Origin: Cyanidiococcus yangmingshanensis
Taxonomy: Eukaryota; Rhodophyta; Bangiophyceae; Cyanidiales; Cyanidiaceae
Length of the DNA: 64,000 nt
Reading direction: 5' to 3'
NCBI GenBank assembly: GCA_013995675.1
Contig: VWRR01000007.1
Coordinates: 372,001-436,000, forward strand
Part shown: positions 41,028 to 51,683 of the stretch, one piece after another
Layout of the letters: every line of letters begins with the position of its first letter
How positions within the stretch are numbered: the first letter of the stretch is position 1
The notes under the pieces: generated by a model
Told to the model about the DNA's origin: nothing
Seen by the model: only the letters and a program-made list of their open reading frames with translations
The model's database searches: none
Position numbers and translations under genes: made by a program

Positions 41028-42824
41028 ATGGGGTCAGAGAAATACGAGTGTTTGGACCAAGAGTTGCAGCGGAAGTCAACGGGGCCGAACGCAAGACTGC
41101 TGCCAGGGGGAGAGACACCATCTTCTTGCGTCGTGGACATGAACAGGGGAACGGCACTCGCCCGGCCGAATGCAGCCACAGAGGTGGTCTCAGTTGTGCA
41201 TCTATTGAAAGAGCCTGCAGCTGCCTCTCAAGGGACCGCGACAAAAGAGCTGACTGATTATGATGCTGCGCCGAAACCGGGTGCCAACGGACCCGAAATC
41301 GAGGGGAAGCAGCTCGACACTGTGAACTCCAAGGCCCAGGGAACGTCAGCGAAACTGCACAGACTGCGCAGACCTTATACTTTGCGTAAGCGGCGCGAGT
41401 CTTGGTCACCAGAGGAGCACGAACGGTTTCTGCGGGCGCTCGCACAGTACGGGCGGCTATGGACTCAAGTCCAGCGCGTCGTAAAAACGAAGACAGCAGA
41501 GCAGATCCGGTCACACGCCCAGAAGTATTTCATCCAGCTGGAGAAAAGACGAAACAAGGCAGAAGCGTCCGGTGCCGCGTTGGACTGGGTCGGGGACCGA
41601 GCCAGGGCACATACGACCTCTCGGTCGGGAGACAAAATTGGGACGAGGAGAAACACGGGACAGAGACTCGCGCGAACTTTGAACGAATCGCGGGATACGT
41701 CCAAGTTGATGCTATTAGCGAGGCATAGAACGGGGCGACAAACAGATGCGCTGCAATACAACTCCGTTGTTGCGGGAGGCAGCGGGCTGGCGAGCGCCTT
41801 GTGCCCTCCGTATGGTGGCGCGATAGGATCTACGCAAGCGGAGACTGGTTACGTTGCATCATCAACTCGTGACGGAGAACGCAAGGCGCTGTACGCCTCA
41901 TTAGGGAGCATGGGAGTACACCGTCAGTATTTGTGCCATGCGACGCCCGTGGTCGCAAAACGTATGAGCATGGATGGAGACAAGGCGCCATGTGATCGGA
42001 GCCCGTCCCAAGCGACGAGAGAAGCGCTCACACACGCATCGGAAGAGTCATGGCGATTACCACGCATTGCGGTTCCGTTGCATCTTGGCTATGAAGGAGC
42101 ATCGATGATTGATAGCCGAAACGACACGCTGGGTACGGTGTACACGCATTCGCATGCTGGGGATGAACACACGACAATACCCTCAGTTTCGCAGCATGCT
42201 GGTCAAGGCGTTATGCATATGACGACTATGAACCCCTTTACGCCTCCAACATCGATGACTTTGACGAATTCTCAAACTGCGACGCTGCCACCCTTGGCGT
42301 CGGACCGGCAATCCATAGAAACAGAGACAGCATTTCGAAACCGTTTACCGAAACCGATCGAGCCCTGGGGTGGAACCCGCCAGCGAATCGAGTCATTGGG
42401 CTCGATAGAACTGACTCCTGACTATGCGTGTTCTCAGCGACACCTACCAATGAAACCGTACTCGTTACCCCTGGGCCACCGGATGGGACCGTTGGGATAT
42501 GAACACGTTGAGCAAACACGCCAATCTCCAGTTCCATGGCAAGGAGCATTGTCCCCGGAGAAAATGGCCGTTCATCTACAGGAGCTACCACGGCATCCCA
42601 TGGGATTGAGCGATCATCTCCGTGCGACACATTTACTCAACGCAGATGCGACTCTGACCTCTCCCTCGAAACAGGTCTTTATCTTTGGACCAGCAGCAAC
42701 AGGTGCTTGGGTTCCACCCATTTCGAGATCAACGCCACTTCCCTCGGTATCCGTTTTGCTGTGCGAAGGCACCAGTTCCACGCCCGGTGGTCAATCGAAC
42801 TACGAGCTCTGTTCACAGCAATGA
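41028..42824 (+). CDS. Single-repeat MYB transcription factor, SHAQKYF class
   Basis: A 598-residue protein with one MYB-like helix-turn-helix repeat at about residues 122-178: RRESWSPEEHERFLRALAQYG, then VVKTKTAEQIRSHAQKYF with the diagnostic SHAQKYF at 162-168. This class includes the plant CCA1/LHY/REVEILLE clock factors and MYBS proteins that bind evening-element or I-box sites. A basic stretch (LEKRRNK) follows the repeat. The remaining 420 residues are low-complexity (Ser, Thr, Gln, Pro, Met) with no folded domain. The start is the first ATG. The transcription-factor role is family knowledge; target genes are unknown. Confidence 0.85.
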   Translation: MGSEKYECLDQELQRKSTGPNARLLPGGETPSSCVVDMNRGTALARPNAATEVVSVVHLLKEPAAASQGTATKELTDYDAAPKPGANGPEIEGKQLDTVNSKAQGTSAKLHRLRRPYTLRKRRESWSPEEHERFLRALAQYGRLWTQVQRVVKTKTAEQIRSHAQKYFIQLEKRRNKAEASGAALDWVGDRARAHTTSRSGDKIGTRRNTGQRLARTLNESRDTSKLMLLARHRTGRQTDALQYNSVVAGGSGLASALCPPYGGAIGSTQAETGYVASSTRDGERKALYASLGSMGVHRQYLCHATPVVAKRMSMDGDKAPCDRSPSQATREALTHASEESWRLPRIAVPLHLGYEGASMIDSRNDTLGTVYTHSHAGDEHTTIPSVSQHAGQGVMHMTTMNPFTPPTSMTLTNSQTATLPPLASDRQSIETETAFRNRLPKPIEPWGGTRQRIESLGSIELTPDYACSQRHLPMKPYSLPLGHRMGPLGYEHVEQTRQSPVPWQGALSPEKMAVHLQELPRHPMGLSDHLRATHLLNADATLTSPSKQVFIFGPAATGAWVPPISRSTPLPSVSVLLCEGTSSTPGGQSNYELCSQQ

Positions 42825-43386
42825 GCTATCCCGGTGAAAATCGAGTTAGCGACGCGATCCCGACACTGTCGCTGCGATTCATTACCTAAATAGTTCTGGG
42901 AGAGTATGGCGATGTGCGAAACGCAAGTCCCACAAGCGCGCATCCGTTCAACCGCGTAACCAGTCCCGTGTCCATCGATAGGACATTCACGTAATATGGT
43001 GTCTCGAGTCGGTCGCCTGAGGGTGGTCGTCCGTTCAGCATGACGAGGCCGCTGCACTACGTGGCCGCTCTGGACGACACCAGCACCAGCGCAGAGCCTC
43101 AAGAAATCAAGGTACGCGTTCCTGTCAAGCTCTAGGCGTGCTCGTTTTCGACACGATCCAAGCAGCTGCAACCTATCGAGAACAAAATTTTGAATCATCA
43201 GGATAAGCCTCTCCAAAATACTAGCGCAGGCAAGCTCGAAAGCCAAAACCGCGAAGTAGCGTGTCACCAGAGACGTTCGCCGTAGACGTGAAGAACGCGT
43301 CGAGGCATCTAGGTGGCGACCGCTTCCCCCAAATCAAAAGGTCTCGTTCCGAGTGATAGAGCAAAAGATGCTGTACTGAAATCCAC
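42825..43386. other. Convergent intergenic, nothing recognised
   Basis: A 155-codon minus-strand frame (42800-43267) spans most of this stretch. It starts at GTG, overlaps the MYB 3' end and has no recognisable domain, so it is not called. Confidence 0.4.
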
Positions 43387-43776
43387 TTACTTGGCGTGCG
43401 CGTTATTCGCGACATACTCAACCGCATCGGCCACACTCAAAATCTTTTCCGCTGCGGCGTCGGGAATCTCGATCGCGAACTCATCCTCAAAAGCCATCAC
43501 CAACTCCACGGTATCCAGCGAATCGAGCGCCAGATCTTTGACAAAGTGTGCATCAGGCGTCACCTTGGAAGCATCCACTTTTTCAAAGTTTCGCACCACG
43601 TTCAGTACTCGCTCGAGTACCTGGTTCCGATCGAGGTAGATGCTGCCGCCGCTGCCGGCCTCGGCGGACCAGTCACGAGACCCAGCCACCCCATCCCGTC
43701 GACAAAACCCGAATGAATTCTGCTTCCCAAGTCTCAGCAATCGAGCAACACTGCGAGCCACCGTAATCAGAGTCAT
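43387..43776 (-). CDS. Mitochondrial acyl carrier protein
   Basis: An acyl carrier protein of 129 residues from the ATG at 43776. The frame is open further upstream, but this ATG gives an Arg-rich, amphipathic presequence (MTLITVARSVARLLRL). The ACP domain covers about residues 48-125: VLERVLNVVRNFEKVD, DAHFVKDLALDSLD with Ser86 as the phosphopantetheine attachment site, and VMAFEDEFAIEIPDAAAEKI. The sequence is closest in style to mitochondrial ACP (NDUFAB1 type). That protein serves mitochondrial fatty-acid and lipoate synthesis and is a subunit or partner of complex I and of LYR-motif assembly factors. Confidence 0.93.
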   Translation of the reverse strand: MTLITVARSVARLLRLGKQNSFGFCRRDGVAGSRDWSAEAGSGGSIYLDRNQVLERVLNVVRNFEKVDASKVTPDAHFVKDLALDSLDTVELVMAFEDEFAIEIPDAAAEKILSVADAVEYVANNAHAK

Positions 43777-44412
43777 GTCTCGAGCAACGGAAGAGAACGA
43801 GCCTCTGGTCCAAGGCGCGGGTCGATAGCGCGCTGCACTCCCTGGGTCGACGGCACTACCCACCTGCAAGAGCGAAGCAGTGCGTCCACCTTGTTCGCTT
43901 TCTCCCAAAATGACTCATCACGAGACTGGTGCCAACCGAAAGGGATGAGCATTGCGCTACCTATCTGGCACTTGCGTGGATGCGCTTTCGTTACCGAAGA
44001 CAGGTGCGTTGGGTCAAGCGAACGATCGATCACCGTTACCACCTTTTCTCTTCATCGTTTCGAATATATCTTCGTCGTTAGCGAAGGATCGGGTCTGGTG
44101 TTCATTTTTCTGCTCACTGAAGCGTAATAGTGGTGTTCGCAACCGGCGGTGGGTTTGACGGTGCACTCGCGTTGGCTCCGCTGAACATGAAGAGACGCTG
44201 ATTCGGCCTGGTCGCATCGTTTCTTTGGATGACAAGGAGGGACGTGATTGAGGCCACACGATTGGAGAACGGAATCAATTTGAAGTTTTGCGTTGTGTGC
44301 GTCTATCGGTCTCGTCGTTACTGTTTGGTGGCGATCGGCAGTGCTACAGCGCGAGCGCACGGGACCCGCAAAGGTAGAAGGGCGATTTCTCAGCAACAGC
44401 AATTGTTTTTCA
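43777..44412. promoter_or_regulatory. Divergent intergenic, nothing recognised
   Basis: About 640 bp between the ACP and the small unknown gene. Short frames on both strands without domains; no repeat was seen. Confidence 0.4.
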
Positions 44413-44739
44413 ATGGAAACAAATGAACGAGTGAAGACGTACCGCGTACCGATGAAGGCTCATGCGCTTAACGGAGCGTTTACCATCTATGTCGAGTACC
44501 CGCTCCCCAACGGGGAGACTGTTCGCCCGAAGGACGGTGCCAGCCTGCGTGCGCTCGTTACCGAGTTGACCAGGGAACGTGTCGTGGCACTCTATCGGTC
44601 GCGGCCAGAAACGGCATCCGACGAGACAGCGTTGGCGATCGCTGACACGGATGAAGACTTGCCGGAAGTCGTCTACGTCGAGACGGCTCCACGAGTAGCC
44701 AAGGGTCATCCTAGTGCTGTTGCCAGCCAGCCGCACTGA
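44413..44739 (+). CDS. Small protein of unknown function
   Basis: From the ATG at 44413 the frame gives 108 residues; it is open upstream for 40 more codons to a non-ATG codon. The first 55 residues (VKTYRVPMKAHALN, FTIYVEYPLPNGETV) look like a small beta-rich fold. The next part is helical and basic (LRALVTELTRERVVALYR). The C-terminus is acidic, then Pro/Val/Ala-rich (IADTDEDLPEVVYVE). I do not recognise a family. Amino-acid composition and a plausible start favour a real gene, but there is no homology support here. Confidence 0.45.
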   Translation: METNERVKTYRVPMKAHALNGAFTIYVEYPLPNGETVRPKDGASLRALVTELTRERVVALYRSRPETASDETALAIADTDEDLPEVVYVETAPRVAKGHPSAVASQPH

Positions 44740-45680
44740 CGCGAGGTCGTTGCGGCAGGCAACGTTATGGTCTGCTGGTCTGAGGGGCGTCCAGTCCCAG
44801 AAAGTGTCGCTGCGTCGGTAACTCAGTCGTGGAAATAAAGAGCCTAACCAGGTCAACGAAGGGTCTGCTCTCGATGAGCCAAGCAGAGCTCGGTTTCCGA
44901 TCGTACGCGCTTCAACTCGTGATACGAGATATCTTGGAGATTCCATGGTGATGGTTCAGCTAAAATATCCGTCGCGGCTGTGGAAACTTTCACAGAGTAG
45001 ACCGAAGCATGGCCTGTGGGGTATCGGCTGCTCGCTCTCAAATCGTTCAGGTGATCTCCGCTCTATGCAGACCCAGCGGATGACGAGATTTTCGATTCTA
45101 TTCCCGAGCGATCGCTAGTGGTTGTCTTTTGAAAATGTGGCGGCACAAAAAAACCTGAATTTTACGGATACGCCTGAAAAAGCAATTTGCACAGTGCACT
45201 CGACCAAAAAAAACATAGATGAGGTGGGCGGGATTGATTGGAGAATTCCAGCGGTCTCCTTTTCTGAAGGCGTTCACCTTTCGAGTCTTGGCGCGATTGG
45301 TCCGCCTCTGAGATCGTGGGGTTCGTTCACCGGCTTGGCAGTCTTTTTCGATGGATCCGTATCGATGCGCGCAGGGATTCGGACCGTCTCATCTGTTCTC
45401 CGTGGAGAACTCTGAGCATCTCTGCTGCGGCGAAGCAGGGGTGACTCGTCCAGCACCCTCGACAATCCAGGTGTGGCTTATTTTCGCACGACTGGAGCGT
45501 TACTCGGACACTGGTGAAGTTCGAGGATCTACGTGCCGGTCAATGAAGAAAACCGCCTTTCGCCTGCATACACAAAATCACTGCAGCAATGGAAAGCATC
45601 TTATTCAAAAACGGACGAATTGATACGCTGAGCCCCCCAAAGGAAACAGGCGCTCATCTACCCGAATCCCAAACGCGATC
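44740..45680. other. Convergent intergenic, nothing recognised
   Basis: About 940 bp between convergent genes. Open frames below 100 codons apart from shadows of the flanking genes. An A-rich stretch lies at 45147-45215. No repeat. Confidence 0.45.
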
Positions 45681-46379
45681 TCACTCCTCGTCATCGCTTT
45701 GGGACAATTCTGAGTCATCCGACTCGTCTGACACAGAGCGGTGCTCTCCGGAGCCATCAGTGCTGCTAAAAGCATCCTCTTCCTCTTCGTCTTGGTCGAT
45801 TTCATGACTGCGATTGTCATCGATCTCATCCCGATGAGATGACCGAACATCGTCGTCATCGCTGAAAGCGTCGTCGCTCAATCCGTCTGGTGCACTGCGA
45901 CCGACCCTCTGCAAACCTAGAGGTTGGTCGGCAAACAAACTGAATTCGCGTCCGTGGTAAAGCTGGGTAAATCGCTCATAGCCGCCTTGCATGACCGCAA
46001 TTTTCGGAAACGGGAGTGAGGCCAGTGCGGACTCGGTCTCCGCCCAACTGACTCGAAATCCAGGAAGGGAGGCAGCAAGCTCCCTCGCCACATGAGGCGC
46101 ACGATACTGAGAGAGCATGCAATGGAACACAACCTGGTGGCCGGCATTTGCTGAAGCCTCTCGGTGCTTCAGCGCCAACAACATGATCTGGGTAGCCAGT
46201 CTCTGGAGGTTATTAATTGCCTCGTCATGTGGGGCGTGCCAGGCGTTGCGAATACAGTCCCCCTGAAAATCGTCATCCCTCACATCAATGACAGTGACAG
46301 GCCACGGAACTTGTCTATTTCGAACAAAAGCAGCGACTTGTTCACACGTCACTGACTCGACCGGAACGCTGGCCTTCAT
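45681..46379 (-). CDS. CDC25/ACR2-type rhodanese-fold tyrosine phosphatase or arsenate reductase
   Basis: A 232-residue protein from the ATG at 46379. Residues 5-125 form a rhodanese/CDC25 fold: TVIDVRDDDFQGDCI, the catalytic loop HCMLSQYR with Cys87 and Arg93 (HCx5R) and a C-terminal helix FPKIAVMQGGYERF. The loop length (five residues between Cys and Arg) is that of CDC25 phosphatases and ACR2 arsenate reductases, not sulfurtransferases. The motif HC-x-LS-Q-x-R resembles ACR2 enzymes. The last 75 residues are a long acidic, Ser-rich tail (DDAFSDDDDV, DQDEEEEDAF), absent from typical small ACR2/CDC25-like proteins. Either a cell-cycle or an arsenate-detoxification role is possible. Confidence 0.8.
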   Translation of the reverse strand: MKASVPVESVTCEQVAAFVRNRQVPWPVTVIDVRDDDFQGDCIRNAWHAPHDEAINNLQRLATQIMLLALKHREASANAGHQVVFHCMLSQYRAPHVARELAASLPGFRVSWAETESALASLPFPKIAVMQGGYERFTQLYHGREFSLFADQPLGLQRVGRSAPDGLSDDAFSDDDDVRSSHRDEIDDNRSHEIDQDEEEEDAFSSTDGSGEHRSVSDESDDSELSQSDDEE

Positions 46380-48106
46380 GAAAGAAAACGAAACTCCTCT
46401 CCCCAGATTAAGTCGTTCTGCGGACAGGGCGGATGGAGGACACGCACCTACCACCAAACGTAAGGAGCGAGACGTCTACACTCCACTGACTCGATCGGAG
46501 CTGGTACTTTGGCAGACTACGTATTCAGACGCTTCACGGTCCACGTTGCGACTGTTTCGACGCGGGCTAGCAACCACGTTCGGCTCTTCAGGAATGGTGT
46601 GCTATGCGAACGTCGTTGGAACGACTTGACTCGAACAAAAGATCGCGCCGTAGATCTTAGGCACACGTTTCTGTAGAGTGTCAAGTCCAGCACCGAGCTC
46701 CTAGGTCAGGGTCGCTGCCAACGCCCCCCGAAATGTCCCTGAGAGACGTCTCCATCGTCTGAACGGAGCGCGCGTTCAGGATCGGTACGATCGATCGAGT
46801 CCGGTGCACCGGATCCGCTTCGGATCGACGATACAAACCGGGAACGTCGCGGCGCTATCTCGCAGCGTCTGCGTTCTCGGATGATTAGGTCGACGACAGG
46901 CTGCGTCTTTGAAACAGCACCCCGAGAGCGCCTCTTCAGTCTGCCCATGGGTCCAAACCGATGACGGTATGGTTTCAGAAGCGCTCCCCATCGGTCTCCT
47001 GTCGCACTCGCCACAGGGACCGAACCCACGATCCGTTCGTCGATCTCAGGTATCCATCGGCTGACCTGAATGGATCACATAGCGTATTCAAGGATCCCTA
47101 TAGAGATGCCGCAGCGCGCATGATCATCAGTACCGTGTCGTGCCTCGACGATGTAACACCGACCAAAGACAGCACTCTAGATGAGACCATGGTCGAAACT
47201 TGATGTTCACAAGCAATCGATGACCGCTCTACACTTTGATCCGCACACGTCGCACGTCGCGTCTAGCACAATGCTCGAGATCCGCCTCATTGTACAGAGG
47301 AAGGCGAACAATGGGTCATCGAAATTTCATGATCAAATCGCTGCGGGCAACCGGGGAGCGCACCCCCAGTGAGCTGCGCACGCATCCGCGATGGCCGCCA
47401 TCATCGTCTGGTGGAGCGAGACGCGGAACGCACTCGCTCCTGCAATGATCGATCGGTGACATGAAGCATCACGAACAGGGCTCATACTCGATTCCTGCGC
47501 AAATTTCGTTACGCAATCATCGCTCCATTGGCCTGAGCTGATAGATACCGCCCCAGATTAAAGAACGAGGATGCAGGACATCGGTAACGGGTCCTACATT
47601 CTAGAGGACGGCCCGATTTTGCCTAGAAGAACAGACAAGAAGGACAGTACCAGAAGCGAATTCGCCTGCCCTACGAAACTGATGCTCTCCAAATGAGCAG
47701 ACAAGAAGGACAGTACCAGAAGCGAATTCGTCCTGGAAACGAATTCGCAGCGCGTGCGTCGACCTGAACCGAACGCGCTCGGCCGGGCGGCAGGCCATCG
47801 CGACGGCAACGGACACGCTGCCCTGGAGGACTTTATTCGCGAGCGCCAAACCGTCAAACAAGCCTTGTTGTTGCTTGGTTGTGCCGGTAGGCGACTTTTC
47901 GGCGTAAACGCGATTTCAAAATAGAACCGGTGTTCATTTGGGCGCTCTCTAACAACAAAAACGTTAGCCCTGGGATAAAGGAGGAACAATTCCCCAGGTG
48001 TTGTGTTTGGCGTTGGAAGGATCGGTTGTTGTGGTGCGTTCCGTTCACAGCAACCGTTTTAGACGGCTAGCGCTGTTCAAGTTCGCTGCTGGTGCGACAA
48101 GTTGTT
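46380..48106. promoter_or_regulatory. Long divergent spacer with 33-bp direct repeats
   Basis: This 1.7 kb spacer contains only short frames. Two identical 33-bp copies lie at 47632-47664 and 47698-47730 (see the repeat entry). GC-rich and GATCGATC motifs occur near 46785-46800. It must contain the promoters of the phosphatase and the flippase. Confidence 0.45.
47632..47730. repeat. 33-bp direct repeat, two copies 66 bp apart
   Basis: Copies at 47632-47664 and 47698-47730 are identical over 33 bp (beginning CAGACAAGAAGG and ending GCGAATTCG), separated by 33 bp of unrelated sequence. Minus-strand frames through them repeat the peptide FASGTVLLVCS, so the repetition is real at DNA level, not coding. 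Confidence 0.85.
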
Positions 48107-51100
48107 ATGGACGCTCGTCGACCAACAGGTGGTCTTACTCGACGCTCTGCTGCGGAGCGAATTCTGCGACTCCGTGCTCAGTCTATTGATGAAACCGTCG
48201 ACGTGGAGGGTGGCGGGCGTCAGGGAGCGATCTCCGAAGAAAACGCTGACCAGAATGGTGCTCACGACGGGCACAGCGCGGGGGTTGCTTCCGCCTGGCA
48301 CGGTAGACGAAACGGCCGTTACCTGGCCTCTGGGATCGATATGGACGGCTTGGGAGCGCTTCCGCACCAGAACGACGCGCCTATCACGGTCGAGAAGGTC
48401 GGACTCGAAAGCGCTGCTTCACCCAAGTCGGGTCAAAGCAGTGAGTCGGCGCTGCTAACGCAAAAGTCTATGGTCGCTTCGTCAACTGACTCCAACGCCC
48501 CTCTCGGCGAAGCGGAACCGAGGTCGGTTTCCAAGTCATCGGCACTGCAGCATCTGCGACGGCGTTGGTTTGTGAAAGCACCACCGCGGCCGCGAACGAT
48601 TTATCTGGAGAACGGCACCACAGACCCCAGTAGACGTCGATTTCCCGATAACGCGGTGCGCAACTCCAAATATAATGCATTAACGTTCTTCCCTCGGGCA
48701 CTATACGAGGAGTTTCGGATGTTCTACAACATTTTCTTTCTCCTGATTGCGATCTCGCAGCTCATCCCAGCGTTGCGAGTTGGTTACCTGGTCACGTATA
48801 TCGGTCCGCTGGCGTTTGTACTCACCGTTTCGATGAGCAAATCTGCGATTGATGACATTCTCCGTCGCCGACGAGACAACGAAGTGAATCGGCAGGTCTA
48901 CGAGAAACTGGTCGCTACGAGTTCAAGCGTAGTTGAGCGTCGCACGGTCCGCGCTAGTGATCTTCGTGTCGGTGACTTAATCTCGTTGTACAAGGATCAA
49001 CGTGTTCCGGCGGACTGTGTTCTGTTGAGGGCATCACCAGATCCGAACGGGACCGTTTTCCTTCGAACAGATCATCTGGATGGAGAGACGGATTGGAAAC
49101 TGCGCCGGGCAGTTCACTCCACCCAGTCGCTCCCTTCTGACGAAGCCCTGGTGGGTATGCACGCGTCGGTCTGGGCTGAAGCACCACGCAAAGAAATCTA
49201 CGAGTTCCAGGGTAATTTGTATCTTACCAACGGTGCCGTGGAACCCCTCTCGCTCGAGAATACCTTATGGGCTAGCACAGTCCTTGCGAGCGGAAACGCT
49301 GTCGCGTTGGTGATTTACACTGGATCAGAGTCGCGCTCTATGATGAATATGACGGAGCCACCGTCCAAGGTTGGCCTTCTCGATGAAGAGGTCAACTTTC
49401 TGAGCAAGCTGCTCTTCGCACTCCTCTTCACGATGGCGTTCATTCTGTTATGTTTCAAGGGATTTGGTCGCCATTGGTTCCTTTACCTACTTCGGTACCT
49501 GCTGTTGCTTGCTTCGATCATCCCAATTTCGATGCGTATTAATTTGGATCTGGCCAAGTACGTGTACAAATTTGTTATTGAACACGACCGAGCGATGCCT
49601 GAGGCTGTTGTGCGCAACTCGGATATCCCCGAGGAACTCGGCCGTCTTGATTTCATTCTGACGGACAAAACGGGAACGCTCACCAAGAACGAGATGGTAT
49701 TCAAAAAAATTCACTTCGGATCCATGTTGTTCGGGAGAGATGCACTGGATGATTTACGGCAGTATGTGGAGCGCGCCTTTGCTGGCGGCAAAGAGCCACT
49801 CGATCGAGAGATTCGGGAGTCGCTTCTGGCCATTGCACTGGCACACAATGTGACTCCAATCGATGAGGATTTTCAAGCGGCTTCACCGGATGAGGTTGCG
49901 CTTGTTCAGTTTGCGAGCGCTCTCGGTGTCCAGCTGATCGAGCACACCCCGACGCGGATGCGTCTTCGCCTTCCAGATGGAGTGATCGCAACCTTCGAGA
50001 TTCTCGTGGAGTTCCCATTCACGTCAGCTGCAAAGCGAATGGGTATCGTGCTGCATGGGCCTCAAGAGCCGGATGTACCGATCCCTCGACGGATCATGCT
50101 CTTTGTGAAAGGCGCGGACTCGGTTATTGGTCGCCTCGTGCGGACCAATGATTGGCTCGATGAGGAATGTGGCAACATGGCACGAGAGGGCCTACGCACG
50201 CTCATCTACGCAATGCGACACCTGAGCGAGCCCGAATACCGAGATTTTGCCGAGCTGTTCGCCGCGGCACGGGCGCGCACCCAAGGTCGAACCGAGGCCA
50301 TGGCACTAGCGCAGGCGCGTCTCGAGCGTGATATGAAGCTGCTCTGCATTACGGGAGTCGAAGATGTGCTCCAAGATGGCGTGAAAGCCACCCTGGAGCA
50401 GCTTCGTCAGGCTGAGTTCCACGTATGGATGCTCACTGGGGACAAGGTTGAGACAGCGAAATGTATCGGGACGAGCAGTCGACTCGTAGGGCGCAACCAA
50501 CGAACTTTTACCATCAGCGGTGTCGAAAGTCGCACGGTGGCTTCACGCCAGCTGGCTCGGTTCAAACGACGCCAAAACGAAGTGCTGGTGATTGATGGGA
50601 CCACGCTGGATGTGATGCTGCATCATTTCCCCGAGGACTTTATTCAGGTAGCGGGCAAGGCCCCGGCGGTCATCGCTTGTCGGTGCTCACCGACACAGAA
50701 AGGTGAGCTGGCTCGTCTCATTCGCCGATATCTGGGGAAACGAGTCCTCGCTATCGGTGATGGCGGCAATGATGTGGCCATGATCCGAAGAGCAAATGTC
50801 GGGATTGGTATACCGGGAAAAGAAGGTCGTCAGGCCAGCATGGCGGCTGATTTTTCGATTGTACAATTCTCCCATTTGCCGCGCTTGTTGCTATGGCATG
50901 GGCGAAACTGCTACAAACGCTCCGCTTGCTTGGCGCAGTTTGTCATCCATCGTGGGTTGATCATCGCCGTCATCCAAATGTGCTTTACGGCCTTCTTTTA
51001 TTTTGCGGCAATCTCGGTCTTCAACGGCCTCTTGATGGTCGGCTATGCAACCATTTTCACTATGTTGCCGATCTTCTCCCTTATTCTAGACCGGGACGTG

Positions 51101-51580
51101 CGCGACACCATTGCGCTTGCGTATCCGGAACTCTACACCGAACTGCGTCGAGGGCGCTCCTTGAACGTGCGCACTTTCCTTACCTGGGTTTTGAAAGCAT
51201 TTTACAGCGGCACTGCGATTATGACGTTTGCCGTTTTGGTACTATGGAACGATGAATTCTTCACGACCGCGAATATCCAAGCGGTTGCATTCACAGCGCT
51301 CATCATTCTCGAACTGCTCATGGTGGCAAGCGAGATTCACACCTGGCACTACCTCATGCTTCTTAGCGAAGCATTGAGTCTGCTTTTCTACGCGCTCGCG
51401 ATTTTCATCCTTACCCAGGAATTCAACCGCCGTCTCGTGTTTTCTGTTGGTTTTATTTGGAAGACTGTCGTCATCGTCATCGTGGCTTGGCTACCGATCG
51501 AACTGGCCAAGCGCGTCGATCGCTGCATCCGACCACCCCGCTATCTCAAAGTCGGGGAAGCGCCCGCCAGCACAGCATAG
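48107..51580 (+). CDS. NEO1: P4-ATPase phospholipid flippase, Neo1/ATP9 group
   Basis: A 1,157-residue P-type ATPase from the ATG at 48107; the frame is open upstream to a GTG. The first 160 residues are low-complexity cytosolic. Then come the first membrane pair, the LRTDHLDGETDWKLR actuator motif, the phosphorylation site DKTGTLT with Asp at about residue 520, the LQAASPDEVALVQFA nucleotide domain, LTGDKVETAKCIG, and GDGGNDVAMI. Six C-terminal membrane helices follow. FVIEHDRAMPEAVVRNSDIPEELGR before the phosphorylation site, together with the short C-terminus, marks the Neo1/ATP9A/B group. These enzymes need no CDC50 subunit and flip aminophospholipids in Golgi and endosome membranes. It ends 103 bp from the convergent casein kinase. 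Confidence 0.95.
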   Translation: MDARRPTGGLTRRSAAERILRLRAQSIDETVDVEGGGRQGAISEENADQNGAHDGHSAGVASAWHGRRNGRYLASGIDMDGLGALPHQNDAPITVEKVGLESAASPKSGQSSESALLTQKSMVASSTDSNAPLGEAEPRSVSKSSALQHLRRRWFVKAPPRPRTIYLENGTTDPSRRRFPDNAVRNSKYNALTFFPRALYEEFRMFYNIFFLLIAISQLIPALRVGYLVTYIGPLAFVLTVSMSKSAIDDILRRRRDNEVNRQVYEKLVATSSSVVERRTVRASDLRVGDLISLYKDQRVPADCVLLRASPDPNGTVFLRTDHLDGETDWKLRRAVHSTQSLPSDEALVGMHASVWAEAPRKEIYEFQGNLYLTNGAVEPLSLENTLWASTVLASGNAVALVIYTGSESRSMMNMTEPPSKVGLLDEEVNFLSKLLFALLFTMAFILLCFKGFGRHWFLYLLRYLLLLASIIPISMRINLDLAKYVYKFVIEHDRAMPEAVVRNSDIPEELGRLDFILTDKTGTLTKNEMVFKKIHFGSMLFGRDALDDLRQYVERAFAGGKEPLDREIRESLLAIALAHNVTPIDEDFQAASPDEVALVQFASALGVQLIEHTPTRMRLRLPDGVIATFEILVEFPFTSAAKRMGIVLHGPQEPDVPIPRRIMLFVKGADSVIGRLVRTNDWLDEECGNMAREGLRTLIYAMRHLSEPEYRDFAELFAAARARTQGRTEAMALAQARLERDMKLLCITGVEDVLQDGVKATLEQLRQAEFHVWMLTGDKVETAKCIGTSSRLVGRNQRTFTISGVESRTVASRQLARFKRRQNEVLVIDGTTLDVMLHHFPEDFIQVAGKAPAVIACRCSPTQKGELARLIRRYLGKRVLAIGDGGNDVAMIRRANVGIGIPGKEGRQASMAADFSIVQFSHLPRLLLWHGRNCYKRSACLAQFVIHRGLIIAVIQMCFTAFFYFAAISVFNGLLMVGYATIFTMLPIFSLILDRDVRDTIALAYPELYTELRRGRSLNVRTFLTWVLKAFYSGTAIMTFAVLVLWNDEFFTTANIQAVAFTALIILELLMVASEIHTWHYLMLLSEALSLLFYALAIFILTQEFNRRLVFSVGFIWKTVVIVIVAWLPIELAKRVDRCIRPPRYLKVGEAPASTA

Positions 51581-51683
51581 CGTTTCCCATGAGGTCTCGT
51601 CATCGAGGATGAGGCGGAATGCGCTGGTCGGGCTGCCGAACGGTTCCTCGAAAGCGGACACTGACGGGCACGCGGATGACGGG

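Noticed and set aside
42800-43267. Minus-strand 155-codon frame between MYB and ACP
   Set aside because: It starts at GTG, overlaps the MYB 3' end and has no recognisable domain.
47594-47989. Minus-strand frame with repeated FASGTVLLVCS
   Set aside because: The repetition comes from the 33-bp DNA repeat, and nothing else suggests a gene.
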